From Acidithiobacillus concretivorus (GTDB lineage Bacteria > Pseudomonadota > Gammaproteobacteria > Acidithiobacillales > Acidithiobacillaceae): a stretch of 64,000 nt of DNA. Under the pieces are notes generated by a model that saw only the letters and a list, made by a program, of their open reading frames with translations, had not been told where the DNA came from and ran no database searches. The stretch lies in the NCBI RefSeq assembly GCF_018853445.1, contig NZ_JABELD010000037.1:1-64000 (forward strand), read 5' to 3'. Shown here piece by piece: positions 32,768 to 42,207 of this stretch. The translations under genes were made by a program, and so were the position numbers. Each line of letters starts with the position of its first letter. Within the stretch, counting starts at the first letter, position 1.

Positions 32768-33766
32768 TCAGGCATCGCCGTCTCCCCTGCGCTGGGCACG
32801 GGGAGTGAAGTACACCCAGGCTGCCAGAAACAGAAAGGCAATGATATAAATATTGGTGGTGCCCAGTACATCGCCTTTATTGGCCGTACTGCCGGGCAGA
32901 TAAGGCGCACCCCAACCCTCGGCCGTCGTCCATACCCCGAAACTGTAGGCAATACCCACAGGAATAATCCAGCGCATACCGCGTCCGATGAGCAGGAAAA
33001 AAGCGATGATACTTTCCATGATGGCGGCGACATAACCGAAGAGCACTGGCCCTACCAGGTTGATCACGGCTATCACCAACGATATGTAGGCGGCAATCCA
33101 GGCGGGCTCTCCCGGAAGCGCCTGCTGCAAATAAGTCACGGCATTGTGCAGAAAATACGGTTGCCACTTCCAGAATGCATCAAAAGCCCAAAGCAGCCCG
33201 AAAAGAATACGGGCAGTGTGCATGGCCGGCGCATATAAAGGCTTATGCGGCACATTGCTCAAACTCAGACCTTCCCAGCTTCGGGACCAGATCACATAAA
33301 CAAAACACAGCGCATAAATGATCGCCGTGCCCGGATCTGTAGCCCCTTGGGTATAGGGTCCGCCAAAACCACCCACCGTACTCCACAGCCAGAGGTTATA
33401 CAGCACCCCCACCCCGGCCAGAAAGGGCAAGCCCAGCCCGGTGATCAGGGAAACCGCCAGAATGGCATCCAGCCCTACGGTTCCATAAGCCACAGCCTGT
33501 GGCCCTATGTGCTGCACAAGATTCGCCATCCAATGTCCATATTGGATAATCCAGTCAGGTTGTCCACTCACCCAGTCCGCGTTGAAACTCCCCAGAAAGT
33601 GGGCTGTATAAGCTGGATTAAATTGTAACCAGGTGTTGATCAGCCAGATCAGGCCAAAAACGATACGAACAACGCCAAAAGCCAATCGGCGTTTATGTTC
33701 CATGGTCATTGAGGTTTTCATAGCATCTCGGAATAGGCGCATCAAAAGGGGATTCATTGTATGCAT
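32768..33766 (-). CDS. DoxX-like integral membrane protein
   Basis: This 332-residue membrane protein has about eight hydrophobic helices in two related halves; each half opens with a similar segment (FGVVRIVFGLIWLINTWLQF and TARILFGLLWAFDAFWKW), pointing to an internal duplication of a DoxX/DoxD-like four-helix unit. In acidophiles DoxD is part of thiosulfate:quinone oxidoreductase, but no DoxA partner is present here. Function is unknown. ATGs at 33757, 33721 and 33700 are other possible starts. It is divergent from the CusR-like gene. Confidence 0.75.
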   Translation of the reverse strand: MHTMNPLLMRLFRDAMKTSMTMEHKRRLAFGVVRIVFGLIWLINTWLQFNPAYTAHFLGSFNADWVSGQPDWIIQYGHWMANLVQHIGPQAVAYGTVGLDAILAVSLITGLGLPFLAGVGVLYNLWLWSTVGGFGGPYTQGATDPGTAIIYALCFVYVIWSRSWEGLSLSNVPHKPLYAPAMHTARILFGLLWAFDAFWKWQPYFLHNAVTYLQQALPGEPAWIAAYISLVIAVINLVGPVLFGYVAAIMESIIAFFLLIGRGMRWIIPVGIAYSFGVWTTAEGWGAPYLPGSTANKGDVLGTTNIYIIAFLFLAAWVYFTPRAQRRGDGDA

Positions 33767-33847
33767 ATTCTCAAAAAGGTCAAAATAAGGCTTATTCTGA
33801 TCACGCCTAAATCTTCCTCATATCAGCCAGCAAGTTGTTATGATGAC

Positions 33848-33880
33848 TAAACCAGAGTATTTTCCCCATATTCTGGTTTA
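33848..33880. repeat. Inverted repeat TAAACCAGA-N15-TCTGGTTTA
   Basis: A perfect 9-base inverted repeat with a 15-base spacer lies between the divergent DoxX-like gene and the response regulator gene, 20 bases before the latter. It may be an operator or a hairpin in the regulator leader. It does not contain the GTCAT motif of the neighbouring promoters. Confidence 0.55.
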
Positions 33881-33900
33881 CTGAATTTCGACCTCCTCCC

Positions 33901-34575
33901 ATGAAAATTCTGGTTATTGAAGACGAAGCTAAAACCGCTGCCTTTCTCAAAAAAGGATTCAACGAGCTAGGCTATGTGGTGGATGTTGCCGACAATGGTG
34001 TGGACGGTCAGCACCTCGCCGAAATCGGCGAATATGCAGTGATTGTGCTCGATCTGATGTTGCCGCAGAGGGATGGCTGGTGGGTTCTTCAGGAAATCCG
34101 TAAACGGCATCCCGATCAGCCGGTCATTCTGCTGACCGCCCTGGATGCCGTAGCCCAGCGCGTGGAAGGTTTGCGCCAGGGCGCGGACGACTATCTGGTG
34201 AAACCCTTTGCTTTTTCAGAATTACTAGCCAGAATTCACAGTATTTTGAGGCGGAGTCATGTGCGTACGGACGAGATTATTTATTACGCCGATCTGGAAA
34301 TGGACCTGCTCCGCCACAAAATCTGGCGGGCCGCCACACCCATTAACCTGGCCCCTCAGGAATTCCGCCTGCTGGCCTACCTCATGCGCTTTCCCGGCGA
34401 AGTGCTAACCCGCACCCGCATTGCCGAACAGGTCTGGGACATGCATTTTGAAAGTGATAGCAATGTTGTGGACGTCGCCATCCGCCGCCTGCGCCGAAAA
34501 GTCGATGATGCCTTTGCGGACAAATTGATCCATACCTTGCGGGGAGTTGGCTATGTTCTTGAGCTACGCCAATAA
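33901..34575 (+). CDS. OmpR-family response regulator (CusR/CopR-like)
   Basis: This 224-residue regulator has a receiver with acidic pocket residues 8-9, phospho-acceptor Asp51 (VLDLMLPQRDG) and YLVKPFAFSELLAR, then a winged helix with NLAPQEFRLLAYLMRFPGEV and the LRGVGYVLE wing. It is most like the heavy-metal group CusR/CopR/CzcR. It overlaps the kinase gene. Its probable target is the repeat block at 35989-36021 in front of the second RND pump, immediately after the kinase gene. Confidence 0.93.
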   Translation: MKILVIEDEAKTAAFLKKGFNELGYVVDVADNGVDGQHLAEIGEYAVIVLDLMLPQRDGWWVLQEIRKRHPDQPVILLTALDAVAQRVEGLRQGADDYLVKPFAFSELLARIHSILRRSHVRTDEIIYYADLEMDLLRHKIWRAATPINLAPQEFRLLAYLMRFPGEVLTRTRIAEQVWDMHFESDSNVVDVAIRRLRRKVDDAFADKLIHTLRGVGYVLELRQ

Positions 34576-35995
34576 AACCTTACTCAGTCTGGGGCGCTCC
34601 ATGGCGCTCCGACTCACGCTGTGGTACGCCCTGTTAAGCACCCTCCTGATTGCGGTGGCAGGTGCCGCCCTGTACTGGATTCTGGCGGAACAATTACGTG
34701 CGGCCGACAGCCAGATCCTCACCAGTAAAATCCATGCAGTACACACGGCCATCCGCAACAGCACGGACAACTTTTCCGAACTCCGTCACGAGACGCAGCT
34801 GGAGGCCAGCACTATCCGTGGGGTGTACATCTGGGTGACGCGATCTCAGGAAGGGATCATTGCCCGGGGTCGCACTTATAACCCCCTCCTCGACAGCAAC
34901 AAGCCCTTTGATCGCCAACCACAGGCTTTTCAACCCGAACAATGGCACTGGAAAGTTAAAAAACACGAACATTTTCAGGTGATGGCACAGCGCTTTGCAG
35001 GCAAGCCAGCCAGTATCATTTACGTGGCTATCCGCATCAGTGAAAGGGAGCACTTTCTGGCTTTTTATCGTTACGCACTAGCTTTGTCGATTGTTTTTGC
35101 ACTGCTTATTGCCATAGTGGCGGGATATTTGATTGCCCGACGGGGATTGCGCCCTGTCCACCAATTAGCAAGCATGGTGGACGAACTCAGTGCCAGCCAG
35201 TTACATCGCCGCATTGCCGGAAAAAACTGGCCCAGCGAACTCGCCACACTCGCTGAAAATTTTGACCAGCTACTGGAAAGGCTGGAAGACTCCTTTGCCA
35301 GGATTTCCCGCTTCTCGGCAGACATTGCCCATGAGTTGCGCACGCCCATCCATATTTTACGCGGTGAGGGCGAACTGGCGCTTTCCAAGACCCGTAGTGT
35401 TCTCGAATATCAAGCCTGTATCGCCTCCGCCATGGATGAATATGAACGCTTGTCGCGCATGGTCGATGCCCTTTTGTTTCTGGCCCGAGCAGAACAGGAG
35501 CATAACGTGCTGGATAAGCAACAGCTGGACATTCATCAGGAAATGGCTTCTCTTTGCAGTTTTTATCAGGCTATGGCAGATGAACAGGATGTTACCCTGC
35601 ACAATGATACTCAGGGATCCATCACAGCAAACTCTGATCTCCTGCGTCGCGCCGTCAGTAATCTGCTGAGTAATGCCCTGCGTCATACGCCAGCGGGTGG
35701 CAGCATCCGGATTCACAATGAATGGTCCCGCGAGCAGATCCAATTGATCATCAGCGACACCGGTTCAGGCATTGCCGATGCAGATATTGACCGGGTGTTT
35801 GACCGCTTTTACAGCGCAGATGCAGCACGCATGCGCCGTGGACAAGGAACAGGGCTGGGACTGGCCATCGTCCAATCCATTATGCATCTGCATGGGGGTA
35901 AGATCCGCTTAAAAAGCGTTCCCGGTAAAGGTACGACGGCCATTTTGTTTTTTCCGATAATTTCCATGGATAATAATGGTGGCAACATAAGATGA
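34553..35995 (+). CDS. Heavy-metal-type sensor histidine kinase (CusS-like)
   Basis: This 480-residue kinase has transmembrane helices at about 17-38 and 172-195 flanking a periplasmic sensor domain, a HAMP linker (RRGLRPVHQLASMVDELSA), the H-box SADIAHELRTPIHIL and ATPase boxes NLLSNALRHTP, DTGSGI and GTGLGLAIV. I use the ATG at 34553 with GGGGAG upstream; it lies inside the end of the regulator gene. It resembles CusS/PcoS/CzcS and pairs with the regulator at 33901. The metal or drug it senses is not known. Confidence 0.92.
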   Translation: MFLSYANKTLLSLGRSMALRLTLWYALLSTLLIAVAGAALYWILAEQLRAADSQILTSKIHAVHTAIRNSTDNFSELRHETQLEASTIRGVYIWVTRSQEGIIARGRTYNPLLDSNKPFDRQPQAFQPEQWHWKVKKHEHFQVMAQRFAGKPASIIYVAIRISEREHFLAFYRYALALSIVFALLIAIVAGYLIARRGLRPVHQLASMVDELSASQLHRRIAGKNWPSELATLAENFDQLLERLEDSFARISRFSADIAHELRTPIHILRGEGELALSKTRSVLEYQACIASAMDEYERLSRMVDALLFLARAEQEHNVLDKQQLDIHQEMASLCSFYQAMADEQDVTLHNDTQGSITANSDLLRRAVSNLLSNALRHTPAGGSIRIHNEWSREQIQLIISDTGSGIADADIDRVFDRFYSADAARMRRGQGTGLGLAIVQSIMHLHGGKIRLKSVPGKGTTAILFFPIISMDNNGGNIR

Positions 35996-36045
35996 CGATT
36001 TGGTCATCTTGCGGTCATCTTCTGGACATACAGCAATGTCATAAT
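35989..36045 (+). promoter_or_regulatory. Response-regulator boxes and promoter of pump 2
   Basis: AAGATGAC-GATTTG-GTCATCTT (35989-36010) is an 8-base perfect inverted repeat. GGTCATCTT at 36002 repeats at 36013, an 11-base period. A further inverted repeat, GACAT-ACAGCA-ATGTC, lies at 36025-36040, and CATAAT (36040-36045) could be the -10. The block starts within the kinase stop codon and lies about 50-105 bases before the TolC-like gene. The same GTCAT unit recurs before the TonB receptor and its divergent regulator. Confidence 0.65.
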
Positions 36046-36094
36046 AAAAAAACCACTCTACTCATAACCACATTTTGCAGATAGTCGAGAAAAA

Positions 36095-37414
36095 ATGCTT
36101 TTTCAATTTACCCCGGATAATCGTCGCTCTGCTGCCAAAAATTGGCTACTGGCTTTAAGCTTGGGCTGCATATCTATTGGCGCCCATGCGGCCCCCCTGA
36201 CGCTCAACCAGGCTATTAACAGCGCCCTGCATAATCAGGCGACCGTTCAGGCAAGCCGGCATCAACTGGAAGCGCAGCAAGATCTCCGTCGCAGTGCCGA
36301 AGCCCGACTGCTACCCGCTCTTTCCCTGAATGCGGCCACTATCTGGACCCAATCCCGCGCCGGTCAGCCTGTTTTTGTCAGTGCCAATGGCGCACGGGAA
36401 ATGCTCGGGCAAATTCGTTTGAATGTTCCCATTTATGCGCCGCAAACCCGGGCACTCAGCAAACTGAGCAAAGATCAGGTCACTATTGAACACTTTCATC
36501 TGCTGCAAACCCGCCTGGCAGTGGCCGCACAAGTGAGTATGACCTATTACCGGCTGGCTCTGAGTAATAATATGATTGCAATCTGGCGACGCGCCCGCGT
36601 TGCTGCCAGGCAAGTATTTCAAGCCACCCAGGATGGTTATGCTGCGGGTACCCGTTCCCGCCTGGCGCTGAAGCAGGCGCAACTGAATGTGCTGCGCCTC
36701 CAGAGCAAACTGAAACAAACCCTGGCCCAAAGTGTGGCCATACGTCAGGTTCTGGCCTTACAAACAGGGCTCAGAAGCCATTTACCAGCACTGGCAAAAG
36801 TCAGCAGCCCACTCAAGCCGTTACCCGATTTATCCAAAATCCAGAGTCGAGCCATGCAGGCGCAACCCTTACTCCGAGCAGCAGATGCGCAAATTCAGGC
36901 GGCACACGCCCAATTGCAATTCCATCAAAGTGCCCGCTTACCGGTATTGAGTGCCAACGCCGCTTACGGAGTCGATACGGCGACCATACCTCATAGTGCG
37001 CAGTTAGGTTGGCAGGCCAGCCTCAGCCTGCAGATGCCCATTTTTGGCTTTGGTCGTAACCGCGATCAGATTGCGGCAGCCCAAGAACAGGTTGCGGCAT
37101 TGCAGGCCGCTAAATCTGCTCTGCAAATGCAGATCCGCAGCCGTCTGGCACAGGACGCCGGGGCCGCCCGGGCGGCTCGCATTGCCCTGAAAGATGCCGG
37201 GAAAATCGAACACAGTGCTCAGGCGGTGTACGCCATGACCCGCAAGGGCTATCTGGCCGGTGCCGAGAGCGCATTAGCCTTGCAACAAGCTGAAGATGCC
37301 TGGGTCCAGGCTCAACTGCAGGCTAGCAACGCGATGATTCGCGCCCGTTTAAGTCGCACACAACTGGTTCTGGACAGCGGCGTCCTGCCGGAACAGCTTG
37401 CATCCTCAAGATAA
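36095..37414 (+). CDS. Outer membrane efflux protein, TolC family (pump 2)
   Basis: This 439-residue channel protein has a signal peptide ending near GAHAAPLTL. Two outer-membrane-efflux repeats follow, with the family start LTLNQAINSALHNQATVQASRHQLEAQQ changed only in detail. It is not a lipoprotein. It is the first gene of the second RND operon (channel, adaptor, permease), placed right after the CusRS-like pair that should control it. The ATG at 36095 is the only one that precedes the signal peptide. Confidence 0.9.
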   Translation: MLFQFTPDNRRSAAKNWLLALSLGCISIGAHAAPLTLNQAINSALHNQATVQASRHQLEAQQDLRRSAEARLLPALSLNAATIWTQSRAGQPVFVSANGAREMLGQIRLNVPIYAPQTRALSKLSKDQVTIEHFHLLQTRLAVAAQVSMTYYRLALSNNMIAIWRRARVAARQVFQATQDGYAAGTRSRLALKQAQLNVLRLQSKLKQTLAQSVAIRQVLALQTGLRSHLPALAKVSSPLKPLPDLSKIQSRAMQAQPLLRAADAQIQAAHAQLQFHQSARLPVLSANAAYGVDTATIPHSAQLGWQASLSLQMPIFGFGRNRDQIAAAQEQVAALQAAKSALQMQIRSRLAQDAGAARAARIALKDAGKIEHSAQAVYAMTRKGYLAGAESALALQQAEDAWVQAQLQASNAMIRARLSRTQLVLDSGVLPEQLASSR

Positions 37415-37437
37415 TTCAATCATGGAAGCTTAACTGC

Positions 37438-38454
37438 ATGATATTAGCAACACGTTTTTATCGGGTAACACTACCTTACTGCTTCCGCATTTTTTCAGGT
37501 GTTCTGCTCCTCTTGAGTGTTCAGAGCGCCTGGGGAGCGGCCATACCCGTGCGGACGGCTCCGGTCAGGGTAAGTGCTGCCATTCAGCAAAGCGCCCTGC
37601 TGGCCCGGGTTGAAAGTCATGGTGCCGCCACTTTGACCGCACCGGTTACCGGACGCGTCCTCGGTCCGCTGCTCCCCGATGGACCCGTAGCAGCCGCAAC
37701 GATCATCGCCAGGATCGCGGCACCCGGGCTGCAGAGCAGCATCCAGACCGCCCAAAAACAGATCGCCTTTTCACAAGGTCAGTATTTGCGCGATCAGAAA
37801 TTGTATCAGGATGGCGTCATTGCCCAACAAAATGTCGCGGCCAGTCGGTTGACGCTGGCAGAGGCGCAATCGCATCTGCGCATTTTACAGGCGCAGGCCG
37901 CCCAACAAACCCTCAGCGCGCCCTTTGCGGGCAGCTTACATTACCTGGTTCCGGCAGGGGCCGTAGTCAATTCCGGAACAGCCATTGCGACTCTGGATGG
38001 TCGCGGAAAACCCTGGGCACAGGCCTATGTCACCCCCTCCCTCGCCCGCAACTTACGCCCCGGAAGCACCGTCGTACTGCACGGTGCCGACTGGCACGGC
38101 CTGGGACACGTCCGTTCCATAGGACAAAGCGCCCGCCATCTGGGACTGGTGTCCGTCTATATTGATCTGCCCGCACAAAGCCAGGCGTTGCCCGGCGAAT
38201 GGCTGCAGGCAAAAGTACAGCAAGTTCAAGGCCACGCCTTCCAGATTCCTACCGCCGCTGTGGTGATGCATGCCGCACAGATCGAGGTGTTTGTTATCCG
38301 CAAAGGCAAAGCCATGGCTGTTCCTGTACATATTGTTGCCAGTCAGGCTGGACAAAGTTGGGTACAGGGCGCTCTGCAAACAGGCGAGCAGGTCATCATC
38401 AGCGCCAATGATCGCTTGATCAGCGGCACCCCGGTACAAGAGCGACAACCATGA
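37438..38454 (+). CDS. RND pump periplasmic adaptor (pump 2)
   Basis: This 338-residue membrane fusion protein has a signal peptide ending near SAWGAAIP, lipoyl halves (GAATLTAPVTGRVLGPLLPDG and TLSAPFAGSLHYLVPAGAVV), a short helical hairpin at about 105-155 and a beta-barrel. The hairpin is short compared with AcrA, more like heavy-metal or nodulation-type adaptors. The stop overlaps the permease ATG (ATGA at 38451-38454). Confidence 0.88.
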   Translation: MILATRFYRVTLPYCFRIFSGVLLLLSVQSAWGAAIPVRTAPVRVSAAIQQSALLARVESHGAATLTAPVTGRVLGPLLPDGPVAAATIIARIAAPGLQSSIQTAQKQIAFSQGQYLRDQKLYQDGVIAQQNVAASRLTLAEAQSHLRILQAQAAQQTLSAPFAGSLHYLVPAGAVVNSGTAIATLDGRGKPWAQAYVTPSLARNLRPGSTVVLHGADWHGLGHVRSIGQSARHLGLVSVYIDLPAQSQALPGEWLQAKVQQVQGHAFQIPTAAVVMHAAQIEVFVIRKGKAMAVPVHIVASQAGQSWVQGALQTGEQVIISANDRLISGTPVQERQP

Positions 38455-41400
38455 GGGCATATCTGCATTTTCTCTGGAGCAATCGCTTCAGCCTGTTGCT
38501 CAGCGCATTATTATTGCTGGGTGCAGGCTGGTTTGCCCTGCAGAATCTCCCGGAAAGTGTCTTTCCGAACGTCAATTTTCCAAGAGTGGCCGTCCTCGTC
38601 AATGACGGCAGCCTGCCCGTCAAGTTCATGGAAGTGGAGGTAACCAAGCCCCTGGAAGCGCTGGCAAAAGGTCAACCAGGGGTGCGCCTGGTCCGCTCTC
38701 AAACCGGTAACGGCCTGAGCAAGCTCAATATTTATTTTGAACCAGGAACCAACCCGCAAACCGCATACCTGATGCTGCAAGCACGCCTGGCTCAATACCG
38801 CCTGCCCGCCGGTGCGCAACTGCGGGTGATCCGCATGGCGCCCTATACCTATCCATTTGCTGAATATGCCCTGGTGTCCAATCAGCAGAGCAGTTCGGCA
38901 ATGATGCCCACTTTTGCCTTTAAGATAAGACCGGCTCTACTGTCCATTCCCGGGGTATATCAGGTGCAGGGCACCGGTCGCGGCTGGCCGCAGGTGCATG
39001 TGGACCTCGATCCGGCACGGTTAGCGCAGCATCACCTCAGTGCCCAGCAGGTCATCAACACCTTGCAATCCGCCCAAGGTCCATTTTTTTCAGGGATTCT
39101 GCACGCCTATCATCAGCAGTTGATTCTGGCGACGACAGCACGGCCTGAAAACGATCAGACGTTGGCCGCCTTGACCCTGCCACTGGGGCCACCCGATGCT
39201 TCCGGTGCCCGCACTCCGCTGGCCTTGGGCGCCCTGGGTCGGGTGCATACCGGGCCGCCCCCGCTGCTGAGTGAAGCAGCCGTGCCCGGTTATCAACACG
39301 CCCTGATCATTGACGTACTTTCACAGTCCGGCGCCAATGACGTCAGCGTCGCCCACGCCGTGCAAACACGTCTGAACTCCCTGCGGAAACATCTCCCCCC
39401 GGGCGTCCATCTGGTACCCATTTATGATCTCAGCCACCTGATCAGTCACAGCCTGCGCGATGTCTGGATTGCCCTGGGGCTCGGCAGCCTGATTGCCTGG
39501 CTGGTCGTCTTGGCCTTTCTGGGACGTTTAGACGGAGCTCTGGCGACTTTGGCCGTAGTACCTCTGGCACTGGCTGCCACTTTCCTGGTCCTGCACATGC
39601 TCGGATATGGCCTGAATATCATGACTCTGGGGGGAATAACCGCAGCTATTGGTGCTTTGGTAGACCATGCCATCGTCGTGGTCGAACGCGGTCTCCATGG
39701 CCTGCAAGGGAAAACTTCGCAGCGTCGCCAACTGGCGTTGCGCCGCAGCGCCAGTATTTTACCATTGATGAGTCTCGCCACCCTCACCTCCTGTCTGGTA
39801 TTTCTGCCTCTGCTCTTCTTATCCGGCACCCTGGGGCTACTGTTCCGTCATATGGCCTTGGCCATCGTCATTGCCCTGCTGGCATCACAACTGGTGGCCT
39901 TGCTGGTCACACCGATTCTGACCGCGTGGCTCGCCGGTCGTGTGACCTCACCTTCCCGACGTTTACACCATGCGGAGCGCTGGGTGCGCCGGCACTACAG
40001 TCAATGGCTCATCGCCGGGATGCGCCGCCCTTATTGGGCCATTTTTCCCGTCGCCATACTGGCAGGGGCCGCCGGATTGGCACTCATGGTCCTACCGACC
40101 GCGTTTCTCCCACACTGGGATGAAGGCATTATTTCTGTACCCTATCGCACCCAGGTGGGCAGCAGCGTTGCCGAAACCACCCGGATCGGCCGCGCTTTCA
40201 TGCAGGTAGCACTGCACAATCCCAATGTGCAGCGTGCGTCCCTTATGGTCGGCCGTGGTTTCGAGTTCCGGCATGCACCTGCCAACAAAGGTGCCATCAC
40301 CATCGTCCTCAAACCGGATCATCCCGACAGCACCGAAACCGTAATGGCAGAACTGCGCAAACAATACCGCAGCATGGCCCCCAATCTGATCGGACTGTCT
40401 TTGCATCAGACCATGATTGTCCGTCTGGGAAACCTCTCGGGCGCACACGCCCCGTTGGTTATTTATCTGTTCGGCTCCGCTTCCAGCGTTTTGCGTGGTG
40501 AAGGCGTACGGCTGGCTGCCGCCCTGAAAAACAGCCATGATTTTGCATCAGTCAACTTCAAGTCTCCATCGGCAGGGCCTGAGTTGGAAATCACCCCCAC
40601 GCCCATGGCCGCACTTTATGGCATTACCCCGCCGGATATTGCCGATCAGCTCAAGACCCGTTTCTGGGGAAGACAAGCGGGATTTTTGCTGCATGGCGAA
40701 CAAATACTGCCTATTCGCGTTAAACTGGCGGGGCAGCCGCAGACCCCGCAGACCTTGTCCGCGCTGCCTATCCAACTGCCCAATGGGGCCATGACCTCTC
40801 TTTCCAGCATTGCTTCCCTGCACATTCAAGGTGCCATTCCCTTTGTGACCCATCAGAATCTGGTGCCTGATGCCTATATGTGGTTACAACCAAAGCCGGG
40901 AGAAGGTCTGGCCCAGGCTGCCCTTCAGGCCAAAAAAATCATCACCCAAATGCACTTGCCCGGCAACATCACCCCGGTACTGGGGGGTTACTATCGCCAA
41001 CAGCGTCAAAGCTTTCAGCAGATGGCGCTGATTCTGGCCGGCGCGCTGGGTTTACTGCTGATCCTGCTGGGATTTCAGTTCAGTAGTCAACGCGCCGCCG
41101 TAGCGGCGCTTCTTTCCATCGCCCTGGCAGCACCTGGCTCCCTGCTTTTGTTGTGGATTTGTGGATTAGAGCTCGACAGCACGGCTTTTCTGGGCGTATT
41201 GCTGGTTTTTGCGATTGCCGTCAACAATGTCATTCTGATTTTTGCACGTGCCCGCCAACTCGGGGGTGCCCATCCCCGCCCGGCTTTGGTGGCCTTTGCG
41301 GCACGACAGCGCCTGCGCCCCATTCTCATGACCATGCTCGCGGATGTTTTCGGGTTTTTACCTCTGGCTATCGGCATTGGTCATGGCACTGATTTACTGA

Positions 41401-41525
41401 AGCCTTTGGCCATTGCGGTCATGGGTGGGTTGCTACTCTCGATATTCATGTCCTTGTGGCTGGCTCCCGTACTGTATAGCGCCTTCATGACGCAGCAGTC
41501 AGATTCGTTCAAATCGAAATCTTGA
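38451..41525 (+). CDS. RND efflux pump, inner membrane permease (pump 2)
   Basis: This 1024-residue RND permease has the usual two halves. The N terminus contains ESVFPNVNFPRVAVLV. In the fourth helix the relay segment is GALVDHAIVVVERG, with His where AcrB has its second Asp; the tenth helix reads FAIAVNNVILIFARARQ without lysine. These changes set it apart from drug pumps of the AcrB type and from classical CzcA. It is probably a proton antiporter with altered relay residues. The 3' end overlaps the convergent DUF202 gene by 17 bases. Confidence 0.9.
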   Translation: MRAYLHFLWSNRFSLLLSALLLLGAGWFALQNLPESVFPNVNFPRVAVLVNDGSLPVKFMEVEVTKPLEALAKGQPGVRLVRSQTGNGLSKLNIYFEPGTNPQTAYLMLQARLAQYRLPAGAQLRVIRMAPYTYPFAEYALVSNQQSSSAMMPTFAFKIRPALLSIPGVYQVQGTGRGWPQVHVDLDPARLAQHHLSAQQVINTLQSAQGPFFSGILHAYHQQLILATTARPENDQTLAALTLPLGPPDASGARTPLALGALGRVHTGPPPLLSEAAVPGYQHALIIDVLSQSGANDVSVAHAVQTRLNSLRKHLPPGVHLVPIYDLSHLISHSLRDVWIALGLGSLIAWLVVLAFLGRLDGALATLAVVPLALAATFLVLHMLGYGLNIMTLGGITAAIGALVDHAIVVVERGLHGLQGKTSQRRQLALRRSASILPLMSLATLTSCLVFLPLLFLSGTLGLLFRHMALAIVIALLASQLVALLVTPILTAWLAGRVTSPSRRLHHAERWVRRHYSQWLIAGMRRPYWAIFPVAILAGAAGLALMVLPTAFLPHWDEGIISVPYRTQVGSSVAETTRIGRAFMQVALHNPNVQRASLMVGRGFEFRHAPANKGAITIVLKPDHPDSTETVMAELRKQYRSMAPNLIGLSLHQTMIVRLGNLSGAHAPLVIYLFGSASSVLRGEGVRLAAALKNSHDFASVNFKSPSAGPELEITPTPMAALYGITPPDIADQLKTRFWGRQAGFLLHGEQILPIRVKLAGQPQTPQTLSALPIQLPNGAMTSLSSIASLHIQGAIPFVTHQNLVPDAYMWLQPKPGEGLAQAALQAKKIITQMHLPGNITPVLGGYYRQQRQSFQQMALILAGALGLLLILLGFQFSSQRAAVAALLSIALAAPGSLLLLWICGLELDSTAFLGVLLVFAIAVNNVILIFARARQLGGAHPRPALVAFAARQRLRPILMTMLADVFGFLPLAIGIGHGTDLLKPLAIAVMGGLLLSIFMSLWLAPVLYSAFMTQQSDSFKSKS

Positions 41526-42162
41526 TCAGCAAATAACTCAACAATGATAAACAGACCAACAAAGACAAGCCATAAAATCCATATAATTTATGGTGGGGAT
41601 GATAGGCACCATGCTCCACCTGATAAACGGTGAGCATAAATCCACCGAGTCCAACAGCAATATTAATAATCCCTAATATCAGGAAAATAATGCTCATTCC
41701 TGAAAAACTCGCGTGCAACGTAATCACCCGGTGCATCATCAGCGCCAGCTTGGTCAGAAAAAAATCAAACTTTTCCATCACAAAACCGAAAATCACGATA
41801 CTGATCCCGGTTCTGATCCAGGAAAGAAAAGTGCGCTCCGCCGAAAAATAAATACGTGGATCCTGAATTTCTTTTGCAGTGACCGGGGCTCCCCGATTGA
41901 TATAACGCAGATCATGCACAAAAAAATAAAATACCATAAACAATAAGATCAGCACCGGCCAGGTCAAAAGCTTATACAAATCCTGGAAAAATGGAATCAG
42001 CCCATAAAAATGCAAAGCAGCCAGTAACAAGATCATTTTTTTGGAAAGAATACCGGTACCAAAGGCTATAAACAGAAATTTCAAGTAAGACAGGTAGGTT
42101 CTTTCCATGCTCAGATAAAGCCTGGGCTCGCGCACACTGGGCAGGTGTTTTAGCAGCAGCAT
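41509..42162 (-). CDS. Membrane protein with two DUF202 units
   Basis: This 217-residue protein has two related halves. The second carries a clear DUF202 signature (RIYFSAERTFLSWIRTGISIVIFGFVMEKF), and the first has a diverged copy (RLYLSMERTYLSYLKFLFIAFGTGI). Each half has about three transmembrane helices. DUF202 proteins are usually single units of about 110-130 residues (YidH-like) with unknown function, so the tandem form is less common. The gene is convergent with, and overlaps, the RND permease. The start at 42162 is the first in-frame ATG. Confidence 0.8.
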   Translation of the reverse strand: MLLLKHLPSVREPRLYLSMERTYLSYLKFLFIAFGTGILSKKMILLLAALHFYGLIPFFQDLYKLLTWPVLILLFMVFYFFVHDLRYINRGAPVTAKEIQDPRIYFSAERTFLSWIRTGISIVIFGFVMEKFDFFLTKLALMMHRVITLHASFSGMSIIFLILGIINIAVGLGGFMLTVYQVEHGAYHPHHKLYGFYGLSLLVCLSLLSYLLIKISI

Positions 42163-42207
42163 ATTATCTGGCGAGCCTTTGGGCCATGGTCATGATTCCA
42201 TCATTAT

